Origin: Quillaja saponaria
Taxonomy: Eukaryota > Streptophyta > Magnoliopsida > Fabales > Quillajaceae
Direction: 5' to 3'
DNA: 64,000 nucleotides
Assembly: GCA_029379385.1 (NCBI GenBank)
Contig: CM055611.1
Span: forward strand, 18,112,062-18,176,061
Below are positions 39,616-50,680 of the stretch, one piece after another. The translations under genes and the position numbers were made by a program. The notes below the pieces were generated by a model, which was given only the letters and a program-made list of their open reading frames with translations, was not told the DNA's origin and searched no databases. The stretch's first letter is position 1; each line of letters starts with the position of its first letter.

Positions 39616-40685
39616 ACTTGCCATTTACTTCACCTAGCCAAATTATTCTTGTTTGTTGTACATATAGAACGTGTTTGTGAGAAGTACATATATGCAAATC
39701 CTTTAAATTTTTGAAGTTTTGTAAAATATGTCTGCTTTTGTTTATTTTCAAGAAAGAAGATTCATTTTGAAGTTTGAATCAAGCCAAAGCCAGAGGGAAT
39801 ATAACATAAAATAAAATTTGGGTGTAACATTAAAATCGAGAGATTATATATATATTTTTTCATAATGATCGAGTCAATATTCATATGAATTTTTCTTTAA
39901 TACATTAATATTTATTTTTTATCTTCTCGCAAAAAAATATGAGCTATTTTTTTTTTTTTATTTCAACTCAATTTAATATTTTTGACTTGATTAAGAACCC
40001 AATTTAAAGTCATAGACAATCAGATTAATAGAAAAAAAATTAATCCTGGAATACTAATTAGAAAAACTAATTCATCAAGAATCAAAATAGAAAATCATGT
40101 CATTTTCAAGGACCAAAAAAATAAATATAAATCTATAAGTTTTTACTCTATTAAAAGCTATTAGCTTCTTTTTCGTTTTTATTTATTTATTTTGATTTAT
40201 TGACAATACTCAGATTTCTTTCTCCCACTGTTTGAGAGTGGGATATGGTCTCAAAATGAAATACTAGGTTTATAAATTGCCCGAAGCCTGTAAAAGAGGA
40301 CATCAATTGGGATTTCTAAGGCAGGGCCTTGGAGTAGACAGTATTATTGGAATACTCTATGGCAAGTACTAGGGTTGGTGAGGTGAAATTCATAAAAATG
40401 ATGCAGTTTTTCTATATGTTTTGTGTTTAATGTAAATTAAAATTTATAGTTTCATAATAATAATGTTAATATGATGATTCAAAAGTCATAATAAATTTTA
40501 CACCATCTGATTATTAATTTTTTTTTTTAAAGTCTTAATAAATTTTTGAGTAGGATATAATAAATTTGGTGAATTTTTGAAATAAAAGAGTTATTGTTAT
40601 TTTCTATTTACATACCAGTAAATGAACTTTTCTAATTACTCAATAACATTGATAAGTTAAATATATATTAAAAAAAAAAAAAAAA
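39616..40685. other. Intergenic DNA
   Basis: 3-prime end of the DUF1442 gene followed by AT-rich DNA ending in a poly-A tract near 40670-40690. No gene was seen. Confidence 0.4.
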
Positions 40686-40696
40686 AAAAACCTTAC

Positions 40697-40980
40697 CGAC
40701 TACAGTCCATATAAAGATGCAACCAAATGCTAAAACAATAGGGAAATTATTGTAATGGAATAGATAAAATTTGTGCACGTTTATATAGGAAAAAATAAAA
40801 TAAAATTTGGATAGAGTCTACGTATGACGGCCTACAATCCATATAAAGATGAAGACACCAAAAACATTACTGTAATAGACGGAGATAAAAGTTATTACAT
40901 TTATATGGAAAAAAAAAATCCGTTGTCACGATCGTCTAGTTTAACCTACTACAAATTCCATGTATATATTGAGATGCAAC
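40697..40980. repeat. Imperfect tandem repeat upstream of the ADA2-like gene
   Basis: The unit marked by 'ctacagtccatataaagatg' (40700) recurs as 'ctacaatccatataaagatg' (40832) and, more weakly, as 'ctacaaattccatgtatata' (40948). The spacing is about 132 and 116 bp. Each unit also carries a 'tttatat(a/g)gaaaaaa' segment. It lies 230-500 bp before the first ATG of the downstream gene. Confidence 0.6.
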
Positions 40981-41206
40981 CAGAGTGTTCATAGCAAAGA
41001 TTTTGTTTTGAGCTTCCTTGTTTTCACATCTAATTTGGAGTCACCCTCTAGTTTCTAACATCATTTTTTGCTAGCTACATAATTTTCTTTCTATTACCTT
41101 TGTTCAACATTTTCAAAATCCTCACCTAGTTTGCTTATTTTTCTTTGAAAATACCATTTTGTTTTCCTATATATCACTTACAACTTCAGATTTTACCTAA
41201 AAAACT

Positions 41207-43939
41207 ATGGCAGCACCTCACAATTCCAACATACCAACTTCATTGAAAGAGAACACCACCAAGCCTCTAATGGCTATACCGGTAGCAGCAACAACAACGA
41301 CCATGTCCTTTGTGAGCTGCGGTGATGCCCCAATGGAACCTTCTATGGCCACACCGACACCGTCTTCCTTGCTAATACCAATGACACCTCCTGCCATATC
41401 TTTGCCGATGGAGATGAAGAAATTTACTACTCAACGAGCATCCGCTTCTTCAACTTCAATTAAATTATCAAAGAAGACGAAGTTGGAAAAGAAAAATGAT
41501 GGTATATATATTCAATATCTTTTTTAATTTTTTATGTTTTCTTTCTGACTAAATAACTTTTTTAGTGTCGTTTTTGCAAAAGAACGAGGTCGTTCATGTA
41601 TGGATATAAAAATTAGATATGCAGAAAAGAAAGACAATTGGCCCATTACTCGATTGTTTCTTCCGGGTTATTGATTGGGCTTAATTTGGAATATATAAAG
41701 ACGATTTTGGGCTACCCCTACATCTGAGGCCCAAACTCTTTATATAATCCTGATAATTGATAAAGAGCCTTCAATTACAATCTTGTGCTTAAAATTAGTT
41801 AACATTTTCCCTTTTTTTCTTAGTGTTGCATAATTAATGATATAAATCCATCATAAACGAAAATTTAGTAAAATATCACAAATTTGAGTTTTTTATTTTT
41901 AAAATAATTCTTGGGGTCTGAATCTCATAAGTTTTCTTGGCAAAGACCATTTTGGAAATACATGCAATTCTTATCTTATTTTCATATGATGCATTTCTTA
42001 TCCTTTAATCTTCCAAACAAGGAAGTTGTTTACCATATTTTATTTTTAGATAAGTCTTCTATTAGAAGAAAATCTCATACTAAATTAGCAACACCTTTAT
42101 TTTCACCCTTTAAATGTTTTATGCAATTCTTATCCTTTAAGCTCTAAACTGAGTAAGTTATTAATTTTTGGTAATTAATAAAAAATATAAGAAAATCTCA
42201 TACTTAATTAAAAATACTTCAAATTTTTAACTCATTTTGAAAATGTACTTACAGATAAGGAGTTATTAATGCAATTAGCAAGACGCGGGATAAAGGAACA
42301 CTTAAATCTCATGCTCGAGCAACAACAACGTAAGTATAAAAAATTAGTCAGCATGGGTCCTCCCATTTTCTATTGTTATCATCTCCTGAGTAAACTACAT
42401 ACCTTCTCATTTTCTCTAGGACTAGTATATTTTTATTTGTTTATTAAAAAAAAAAAAGTGCTTCAGCCTTTGGTAAAATATATTACCTAAACAACCATTA
42501 CATGCATCAAAAACCCAAAACCCAAGTTCTCATAAGAATGCAAAGAATCTTACAATTTTTGTAAAATTTGTTACCTAGTTTGTAACCCATAAAAACCTTC
42601 CATTTATTCACAGTCTCTGAGAATTATAGGAATTTACTTTCATCTATAAATACCACTCTCTTCATCTCTCTTTGCATTGTGCCTTTTACGCAAATACACA
42701 GGTGCAAGTGAGATAGCTGAATTTCAGAAATTAATGGGTCGTTCTCGAGGAAATTTTCAGTCTAATGAGGACCTCATTCAAAGGTTTGATTTTTCCCATC
42801 TACAATCTCTTTTGCTATTAACTTATATTTCAATTTATTGTTAAATTTAAAGTCACAATGTGCTTGCAAATGTTTGCATGTCACATGCATGTAAGAATCC
42901 GACTGAGTGCTCATTCTTGGCTGTGCAGATCAAAGACAAACAAGAATACCTCCATTGGAGAAAATTCAGAAGCACCCTGCAGGTAACGAAACACAAAAAA
43001 TATGGAAAAGAACTAATATATATTCATCGATTTCTTTATTTATTTTGTGTAAGTCAGGTCAAGGATCAGATGGAGGGAAACGAGCTTTTTTCCATTGCAA
43101 TTATTGCAATAAAGACATCACAGGAAAAGTCCATATAAAATGTGCGATATGCCATGATTTTGACCTCTGCGTTGAGTGTTTTTCTAGTGGCGCTGAGGTG
43201 AGACCCCATAAAAGCAATCACCCTTACAGGGTTATGGTGAGTATTACATTCATAAAGTTTTCTTTTCTACTTTTTCCACCCTGATGATTTTGATGACTTA
43301 TTGAATATACAAAGAGAAATCCTGTTTATATAGGTGTACGAAGATATCTAGAATAAATTCTAAAATAATGAACCTAAACTAAATCACTTAAAATCTGCTA
43401 ATCCGGACGAATATATTCTAACTTTTACTTCGTATGCAATTTTGTTTGGACAGTCTAATTTATCTTTTCCTCTTCTCTGCCCTGACTGGAATGCAGAAGA
43501 AGAAATATTGCTTCTAGAGGTATTCCTGTTACAAATTATTTCCTATATGTGTTGTGACTGGTTTTTCGGCATTTGTGAAGCACAGTAATTGGTGTTTGAG
43601 CCTGAAAATACTGATCTAAGCTTGATCTTTTACTGATCTGTGTTTGATATTTGTATTTTGATTTTAGGGTATTGAAATGTATGGCTTCGGGGACTGGGCA
43701 GAAATTGCTGAGCACGCGGGAACAAAGTCTAAAGAACAGTGTTTAGATCACTATACAACTGCATATCTGAATGACCCACACTTCCCTCTTTCGGCAAGTT
43801 ATTTCATACAATGTTGTAAACAAATTTTGTCAGTGTTGAATCTCATAAAAATAATCTAAAATCTTGTAATATTCATTTCTAGGACATGTCTCATGTGGCT
43901 GGGGAAAACAGAGAAAAGCCTCTTGCTGATAAGAAATAA
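41207..43939 (+). CDS. Truncated ADA2-like transcriptional adaptor with unusual N-terminal extension
   Basis: ADA2 links the GCN5 acetyltransferase to activators in SAGA-type complexes. Exons inferred: 41207-41501, 42255-42329, 42702-42783, 42929-42982, 43054/43058-43236, 43454-43519, 43668-43793, 43883-43939. The first three join in perfect phase: about 98 Ser/Thr/Pro-rich residues, a helical Gln-rich stretch (LLMQLARRGIKEHLNLMLEQ), then the MGRSRGNFQ start usual for plant ADA2. A ZZ zinc finger follows (HCNYCNKDITG...CAICHDFDLCVECF, HPYRVM) and then a SANT domain (CPDWNAEEEILLLEGIEMYG...DHYTTAYL). The protein stops 19 codons into the next exon (DMSHVAGENREKPLADKK), so the rest of ADA2, including the ADA box and SWIRM domain, is missing. 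The joins around 42982 do not keep phase with the homologous frame, and the intron at 43794 has a GC donor. It may be a decaying duplicate or a short adaptor variant. Confidence 0.72.
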
Positions 43940-44271
43940 CGTTGTTCTTAGTTTCTTTAGGTTTTCAATATTTGGGTTAGGCATGGAATGGAGAAGTTTT
44001 TTGTGGAGGAATAGAGTTACTTTGTTATGTAACTCATAAACTCAACATGCTTAATTCTTACATACTACAAATAAAAACTTTTTTTTTTCTTAATATTTTA
44101 TTCGACATTTGTAAATTATGCATACATAAAAAATTTCATGTATCATTTTGTTAAATATATGACATATTTTCATATCTAGTTGTGGCAGAGTAATCGAACA
44201 AGAAGAAGCTCTATTGGCCAACCCAAATGATATTTCTGGATAAATTTTCCTTCTTACACCTTAATGAATTT
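43940..44271. other. 3-prime region of the ADA2-like gene
   Basis: AT-rich; no further ADA2 homology such as ADA box or SWIRM was found downstream. Confidence 0.45.
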
Positions 44272-44660
44272 TAGAATCATTAGAAGTCAACAAATAAATG
44301 AAAGTAATTAGAAAGACGCATATATATGTGATTCAACCCTCAACCTATTTCATGGAGGAGACTCAGGAGAGTATAATAAATTCATTTTATGATTACAAAG
44401 TTCACTCACTCACATTTTACAAAATTAGAATGTTCAATTTGTAAGTTTACAAGACAATTATAGAGGTCTTAGAATTAAGGCTGAATTATAACTAATTGTG
44501 TCTTAATTATTTTTGTAATTTTGCCTTGATTCAATTAATTACAATAGTCAACATACATATATATGATTATCTTAATTGGGGGTAATTGACGATATGATTG
44601 AGATAATCAACTAATTGCAATCAATCATAATAAATTAACTTCAACACCCGACCTAAATTT
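44272..44660. repeat. Dispersed 340-bp repeat, copy 1 (likely LTR fragment)
   Basis: It matches 50330-50680 over about 340 bp, including 'gtcttagaattaaggc', 'ctaattgtgtct' and 'gattatcttaattggg'. The block has the look of the end of a minus-strand LTR. The other end of this copy is cut by the solo LTR at 44673. Confidence 0.6.
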
Positions 44661-44672
44661 GGGTTGAGTCTT

Positions 44673-47456
44673 TGTCACACCCCTCATGAAGGCATGACTG
44701 GCAGGAGGAATGGTGATCAAACCTCCGTAACCCTGACTCAAATAAAGAAATGATCAATACTCTTGACCAACCAATGAATAAGACCAAGTATTTAAAAAAA
44801 ACAAAAGTTAACATTAAAAGTTTGTTAACCTAAACAAATTACCACTTACTGAAAATTTTGGCAGAGGTTCCCTGCAATATGGAACATACCATAAAATACA
44901 AACTTATAAACTTTTGTTCTTACATACAACAACACAAAGACAATAAGGAGTTCCGCTCCGTTCACATCATCAATAAGACAGATACTAGAATATTACATTA
45001 TACTAAATTTGACACCCACAGTTCTAATGTGACTGCAAACTTTCATCTTTAACTCCAAGTATGAGATTCCGAGGCATACCTTGTCATCAAATTTTTAGCA
45101 AATCCTCGCATTAGGGGTTAACTTCTTTTGAAGTCCTGCTACTAAAAAAAAAAAAATAACCATAGAAAATGGGTGAGTCCTAAGGACTCAGTGAGTGGAA
45201 AATCGTACCCAAAAGATACTAGCATCACACAGCACAAGCATATAACATACGTAATAATATTGCGTAACATTATTCATATCTTAATTCACATTGTACATAT
45301 ACATTGTAACGGTCATAAATTCACAATTTACATGATACACAAGATCACATATTTATCAGAGCAATGATATTAAACAAAGCAACCAAAAGGCCAACGAGTA
45401 ACCCAGCCCCACACAACATTATCACCCCCTGTCGGGCATTTACGCGCCCGCACAACAAATTAATCTCCGTACACCATCCATCCTACCGGGGCTGAGCACT
45501 CAATTTAAAAAAACATTTATCAAAATCAGAATTATTCACGATTTTAAAATCAGGGTATCCTAGGTGCACCTGAATTTTTAATTTCGGAGATAAAAATCAC
45601 TTTTCATAAAAAATCTCACTTTGTTGGCCCTTATCAACCACAACCAATATTAAACAAAACAACCAATATCAAACAAACATAATTCAAATAAAATACTGAA
45701 ATACTTTACTTGCTTACTTTCCATATATCATGCATATTTAAATAAACATATAATCACACATATTAATTTAGCCCCTAAAGGCAGCAATTAACCACTCACC
45801 TGTAATTGATTCCACTTGTCACTCACACTTGTGTCCAAGCATTGTATCAGGTCCATATTAGAATCTGAAACTGAAATTCATAATTTCCAATAATACTTAA
45901 TTCATGAACGTTATTGTTATAATCTTTTAATTTCTAAGCTTATATCTCAACTTGTATATATGCACTAAGAAATCTTATATAACTTATTAATTCAACTTTA
46001 CCTATACTTAATGTATTAAATGTAACATTTGCCTAGTTACTTTCAATGTTTCCTATTTCCAACATTAACTTCAAGATTAATTTAATTATTCAAGATTTAA
46101 TCTAATTCGTATATATGTGTATGTTAATATTTACACATTCCCATTTCCATGATTTACTTCCTTCCTAATCATATATTCATTCATTCACGTCCCATCTACA
46201 TTTCATCCTACCACACCCTACTATTTTACTCTCTTGAAAATTGATCTTGTCCTTGGATCCCTACCCTCTAAAAGAGTACCGTGATTCTCAACGCCATTTG
46301 ATATGAAGTCAACCAAGTCTTCTAGGACTAATCTGATACTAATAATTTATTATCATATTTAGCTCATCTCATCCATTATTGTATACTAATACACTCCTAA
46401 CTTAATCTTTGTATTTTCGGAACTCGGAAGACTACTCTGACAGTCCATCCAAAACAGGGAGACAGTAAAAAGATTATGAAAAATAGCAAGCTTTAGTTCA
46501 GAAATTTAAACTACTTGACTTTTTGCAAAAGGATCCGTAAATACTTATCAACCAAAAACATTCCTTCAAACTATATATATATATTAGCATTAACAAATAG
46601 TAACTAGAGATGACAGACAAATCATCTCCATATTAATACAACAAATGTACCTTTTTGTTTAGCAAAACAGTGCCCTTAATAGCGCAACCTCTATGAAGGA
46701 GACGGACTGGATAAGCAAAGGCGGTTCCCGAGTAATCAAAGCCTCAAGTTAATTCAGCAAAGCACTGATTTCAGACATTGCAATGATCCTGAAATTTCTG
46801 ATGTCTTGAATAACGTAAATTTTGAACATAATTCATGTTCTCAAGTTGGTAGTAGGCTGTTGAATCTCCAAAACAGGGCAGCTAATTAGTTGATGGCCGC
46901 CACCCACAAGCAAAGGCAATAAAGCTCTTGGCTAGAGGGAAAGAAGGATAAGGTAGGCAGAAAAAAATATAGACAAAGATCTTTGCTACTTGGAAGACAC
47001 CGCACTTGGCTGCCAAGAAAAAAAAAGAGGCACGGCTAAAGCAGGGAAAGAGTTTTCTGGAAAACAAAGGAGGTCTCAGCAAGAGAAGAAAGAGCTAAAG
47101 ACGGTGGAAGAAAGGTCCAAGAAGTTGCCAACTAGAAGACAATACTAAGGAGGAAAGACACATGATGAAAATTGAATAGAATATAGAGTTAATAATTAAA
47201 AAATTGGAATGTGTGGGGTGTATTTAAACTTGAGTTATATATTTACAAGTAAATTAAATACTACCTACTTTAATTTGCTTAGTCATAATTTAGTTTATTT
47301 TACCGCAAGTTTATTCACCAAAATTTTTATAACATACCTTAAAATATAAGGTTACTAAATATTTGATTTTTATTATTATTTATTCAATTTGTTTATATAG
47401 TTGCTATATTATTTTATATTTTATATATATATATATTTCATTATCAGGTTATAACA
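44673..47456. mobile_element. Solo LTR, Gypsy/Tekay-like, with perfect target duplication
   Basis: It starts TGTCACACCCC and ends GGTTATAACA; the flanking 5-mers are identical (gtctt at 44668-44672 and 47457-47461). The 2784-bp body has no gag or pol and no internal LTR. The motif gtgagtcctaaggactcag (about 45174) and the TGTCACACCC start resemble chromovirus (Del/Tekay) LTRs, which are also of this size. The class call is from memory of such LTRs; the boundaries are directly visible. Confidence 0.82.
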
Positions 47457-47579
47457 GTCTTCTACTTAGGCCAACACTTTGAATGGGGAAGAGTTACACT
47501 ACTGAATCTGGGTTAAATTGTAATGTGCTAAATAATTAGAAGACATTGAAATCCAATAATTAAAGTCGAGAAAGTGCAT

Positions 47580-49117
47580 TGTTGAATAAATTGGACAATT
47601 TAATTCAATAATATATGTTAATTGACTTTGATGAAACTAACAAATACATAATAATGCAAAATTCAATTTAATTTTGAACATATTGTTTGTTGTATGTACG
47701 AATGGCTGAAACACTTGAGTCAACAATTGTCAACACTTTTCATAAGTTGAAATAGAAAGTCAAAGTGGGTCAACAGTGGACACTGACAACTGAGAAATTT
47801 TAGTTTGTTGAGGAATACAAATAACATCTTTTTTTTAAATCTGACAGCTGAAGACACTCGGCGAAATGTTAGTCAGTTGAAGGATCTCAGTAAATCGTTC
47901 TGGGTCACCTAAAAGTCATACAAACATATCTTTTCATTTCAACAGTCAGCTGAAAAGTTTACATCAGTCAGCTGAAACTAACAGTCAACTGAACTTATTC
48001 TAAGATTGCCTTTTAATTAAACAGTCATTTATACATGACCAACTGTATTCCTATCAGGTAGCTGAAGGTCATGCAAGTGAGGGTGTTTTCTTTAAAATAG
48101 TTAGGTGAAGCAGTGCACAATCAATTGAAGATTGTTATAGTCAACTGACATTCAGGTGAACTTGATCAGCTATATACCTTTAAGTTAGCTGAACTTCATG
48201 ACTACAAGACCATACGACGTTGTTCTATCAAATATTCAGTCAATTGAAAAAGATTATTTGTTATATTAAATGATAATGTTTTGGATAAATAGTCAACTGA
48301 ACCTTCAATCATGATTAATTGAATACATTAGCTGAGCTCAACTCAATTAGCTGAACATCTTCTTCTTCAGCATTTGGTCAGAAGCATACAAATAATTCTA
48401 GATCAGAGGCAAGCGTCACTATCCTACTTAGAACGTACGTCACACTACCAAGCACAACCTCACTGGTGTTACGAATCAAAATTTTTAGAGAAATGACATA
48501 CATGGTTGTTCTTTTATTCCAGCTGCGCTCTCTATAAGACAAAGGTTTGATATTCTCTGAGGAATGACTAAAAATTAGCTCGACCTATAAATTAAAGAAG
48601 TCAAGGTAAAGATACACATGAACTACTATGTGATCATCTATTGCAAAATTCAAATTCTTAGCTTTCACTTTCAAATTTTGAAATTCCAAGAAACAAGGCA
48701 AGGGAAAAACTTTCATACTCCTTCAAATACTAATGCAAAAAACAAAGTCCAGAACTTTCATATATATATCCCTGATCCAGCTTTGTTGTTTGAATTAGTG
48801 TTTTGTTATTCACAAACTCTTCTTGTTATGAGAGAGAGTGGGAAATTAGAGTTTCTAATTAATTTTGGAACATATCTACTATGTTTTGAGTTCATTGGAA
48901 CTTGTAAAGGTTAAGCCTTGTAAATCAGCCGAGTACATGGTGAATCATTATAAAGCTATTTATGCAATCTCTCTAACCCTTCCCTTTTAGCGGTGAGTTA
49001 GTTGATTGCTTATTGTTTTGTGTGGTTTTGTCTTTTAATTCCAAAAGGTTTAATTTTTAATTTTTTTGTTTACGTAATCCATTCATCTCCATTCTAGGTT
49101 TGTCTTTTGGACCAACA
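47580..49117 (+). mobile_element. Solo LTR, Copia SIRE/Maximus-like, with perfect target duplication
   Basis: It starts TGTTGAATAAA and ends GGACCAACA; the flanks are identical (tgcat at 47575-47579 and 49118-49122). The final part (attctaggtttgtcttttgg, about 49091) resembles the 3-prime ends of plant SIRE-type LTRs, and 'ccgagtacatggtgaa' near 48929 also fits. The 1538-bp body contains many 'agtcagctgaa' and 'agtcaactgaa' repeats (47840-48360). It lies only 123 bp from the previous solo LTR. Confidence 0.82.
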
Positions 49118-49122
49118 TGCAT

Positions 49123-49720
49123 CAAATCAAATTTTGTATCAGATTAAGACTAGAGATTAAAATAACTGTTATGGTCTTTGTGGATTGCTCCATACATTAC
49201 TTACTTCGCTAGCACCCTTTCAGACATTTTTTTACATGGGTGGAATTTATCTGCAAAATTGATTTTAGTTTTTATTTCTATCCTAGCTAGTAATAAGTAT
49301 GAATTATGTTTTAACCTTGAAGGCTATTTATATATGATTTGCGAGATGGTTTTTCTTATGCTTTTTTTGGAATTTTTTTCTTCTTATTCTTATTCAGCTT
49401 TTGTTTTAAGATTTAATTGTAATAACTAGAACTGCTACTAAGGTAAAGTTTCATGCTAAAATGGCAGTTATGTGACCAAAATTAACTCATGCATCTAACA
49501 TGATAGTACACTATAAATTATTTCTGCAATGAATTCAAATTAACTCTATACAAATTAATGAAGTTTTCAAAGTATAAACTTGATATTAACATTTTAGATA
49601 TTGGAGTAATTAATCAAATACTGTTGTTCTCATGAGTTTTAATATCCTGCTTTGTTGTTAAATGTAGCTAAAACTAATATATTAGCATAAAACAATCAAA
49701 AGACTAGTCCATTCTACATC
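49123..49720. other. Intergenic DNA
   Basis: AT-rich; no gene or element end was seen. Confidence 0.4.
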
Positions 49721-50215
49721 CACTACAAGAAAGTATTTATCTGAGAAGGCTCAAAACCGTCACATATATTATTTGTGACAACGGATAGTATGACGACAGA
49801 TAGTTTAACTCCAAATTCAATGTCTAACTTTTTAAATTCGAGGAAAGAAGAAGAAATTGGAGATCTTACCACAATGACGGAGGGCAACAATGGCAGATGA
49901 CTTGGGCAGTTTAGACAAGAAAAGCTTTGCAAAAGAGAAGATAAAAAAGAAATGAGTTTGAGAGGGTTTTCACGAAACCTTATCCGCGACGGTCAACAAC
50001 CTATCTTAGATATAAACATCTTCACGCAAAACATATACCAAGAAACAAAATGGTCTATTTATGGCTTCAAAAAATTACAAAAATTATCTGTTTTTAGAGA
50101 TAGTCCACCCGTCGTATATAAGTATGGGACCGTTTCGAATAATATTATCCACGAATTTAATATTAAATCTTTGAATCAAGGCATAATTTATAATAACAGT
50201 ATGAAGTATTGAGAT
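49721..50215 (+). mobile_element. CACTA-type transposon terminus (partial)
   Basis: CACTACAAGAAA at 49721-49732 is the usual plant En/Spm (CACTA) left end. It is followed by subterminal inverted motifs typical of the family (ccgtcacatatattatttgtgacaacgg, split here at 49757-49787). No matching TTCTTGTAGTG right end and no transposase was found, so the right boundary is unknown; the end given is nominal. Confidence 0.55.
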
Positions 50216-50329
50216 ATAAGAAATTGAAAAAAAGATATATAACTTATCAAGTGGTATTTTTAAGGAGGTTTCACATGAGAATTATATAAAGAATTTTGGA
50301 AACAAACGAGGCAAAATTAAAAAAATAAA

Positions 50330-50680
50330 GAGAAAGACACATGATATATATGGTTTGACCATCGGTCTACTACATGGGAGGAGAGTACTATTTTATTCCA
50401 TGGATATTAAGCTTACTGACTCACACATTTACAATGATAGAGCCTTGAATTTATAGGTTTACAAGACGATCAATGGTCTTAGAATTAAGGCATAATTATA
50501 GCTAATTGTGTCTATAATTATTTTGTAATTATACCTTAATTCAACCAATTATAATATTTAATACATTATTATCTTAATTGGGATAATTGAAAACATGATT
50601 GACAATCAACTATTTTCAATCCATTTAAATTAATTCCAATCAATGGAAATCAATTATCTTCAACATGTTAGACTTTCAAA
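50330..50680. repeat. Dispersed 340-bp repeat, copy 2
   Basis: Partner of 44272-44660; the shared blocks occur in the same order and orientation. It contains 'catgggaggagagtact', a phrase seen in plant Copia LTRs. No coding sequence. Confidence 0.6.

Noticed and set aside
46882..47082. Open frame of 66 residues on the minus strand
   Set aside because: It lies wholly within the solo LTR at 44673-47456, low complexity and without family resemblance.
49128..49150. tRNA-Met primer site-like 'tttgtatcagatt' after the Copia LTR
   Set aside because: The tgcat target duplication lies directly after the LTR, so this is flanking host DNA and the LTR is solo; the resemblance is chance.
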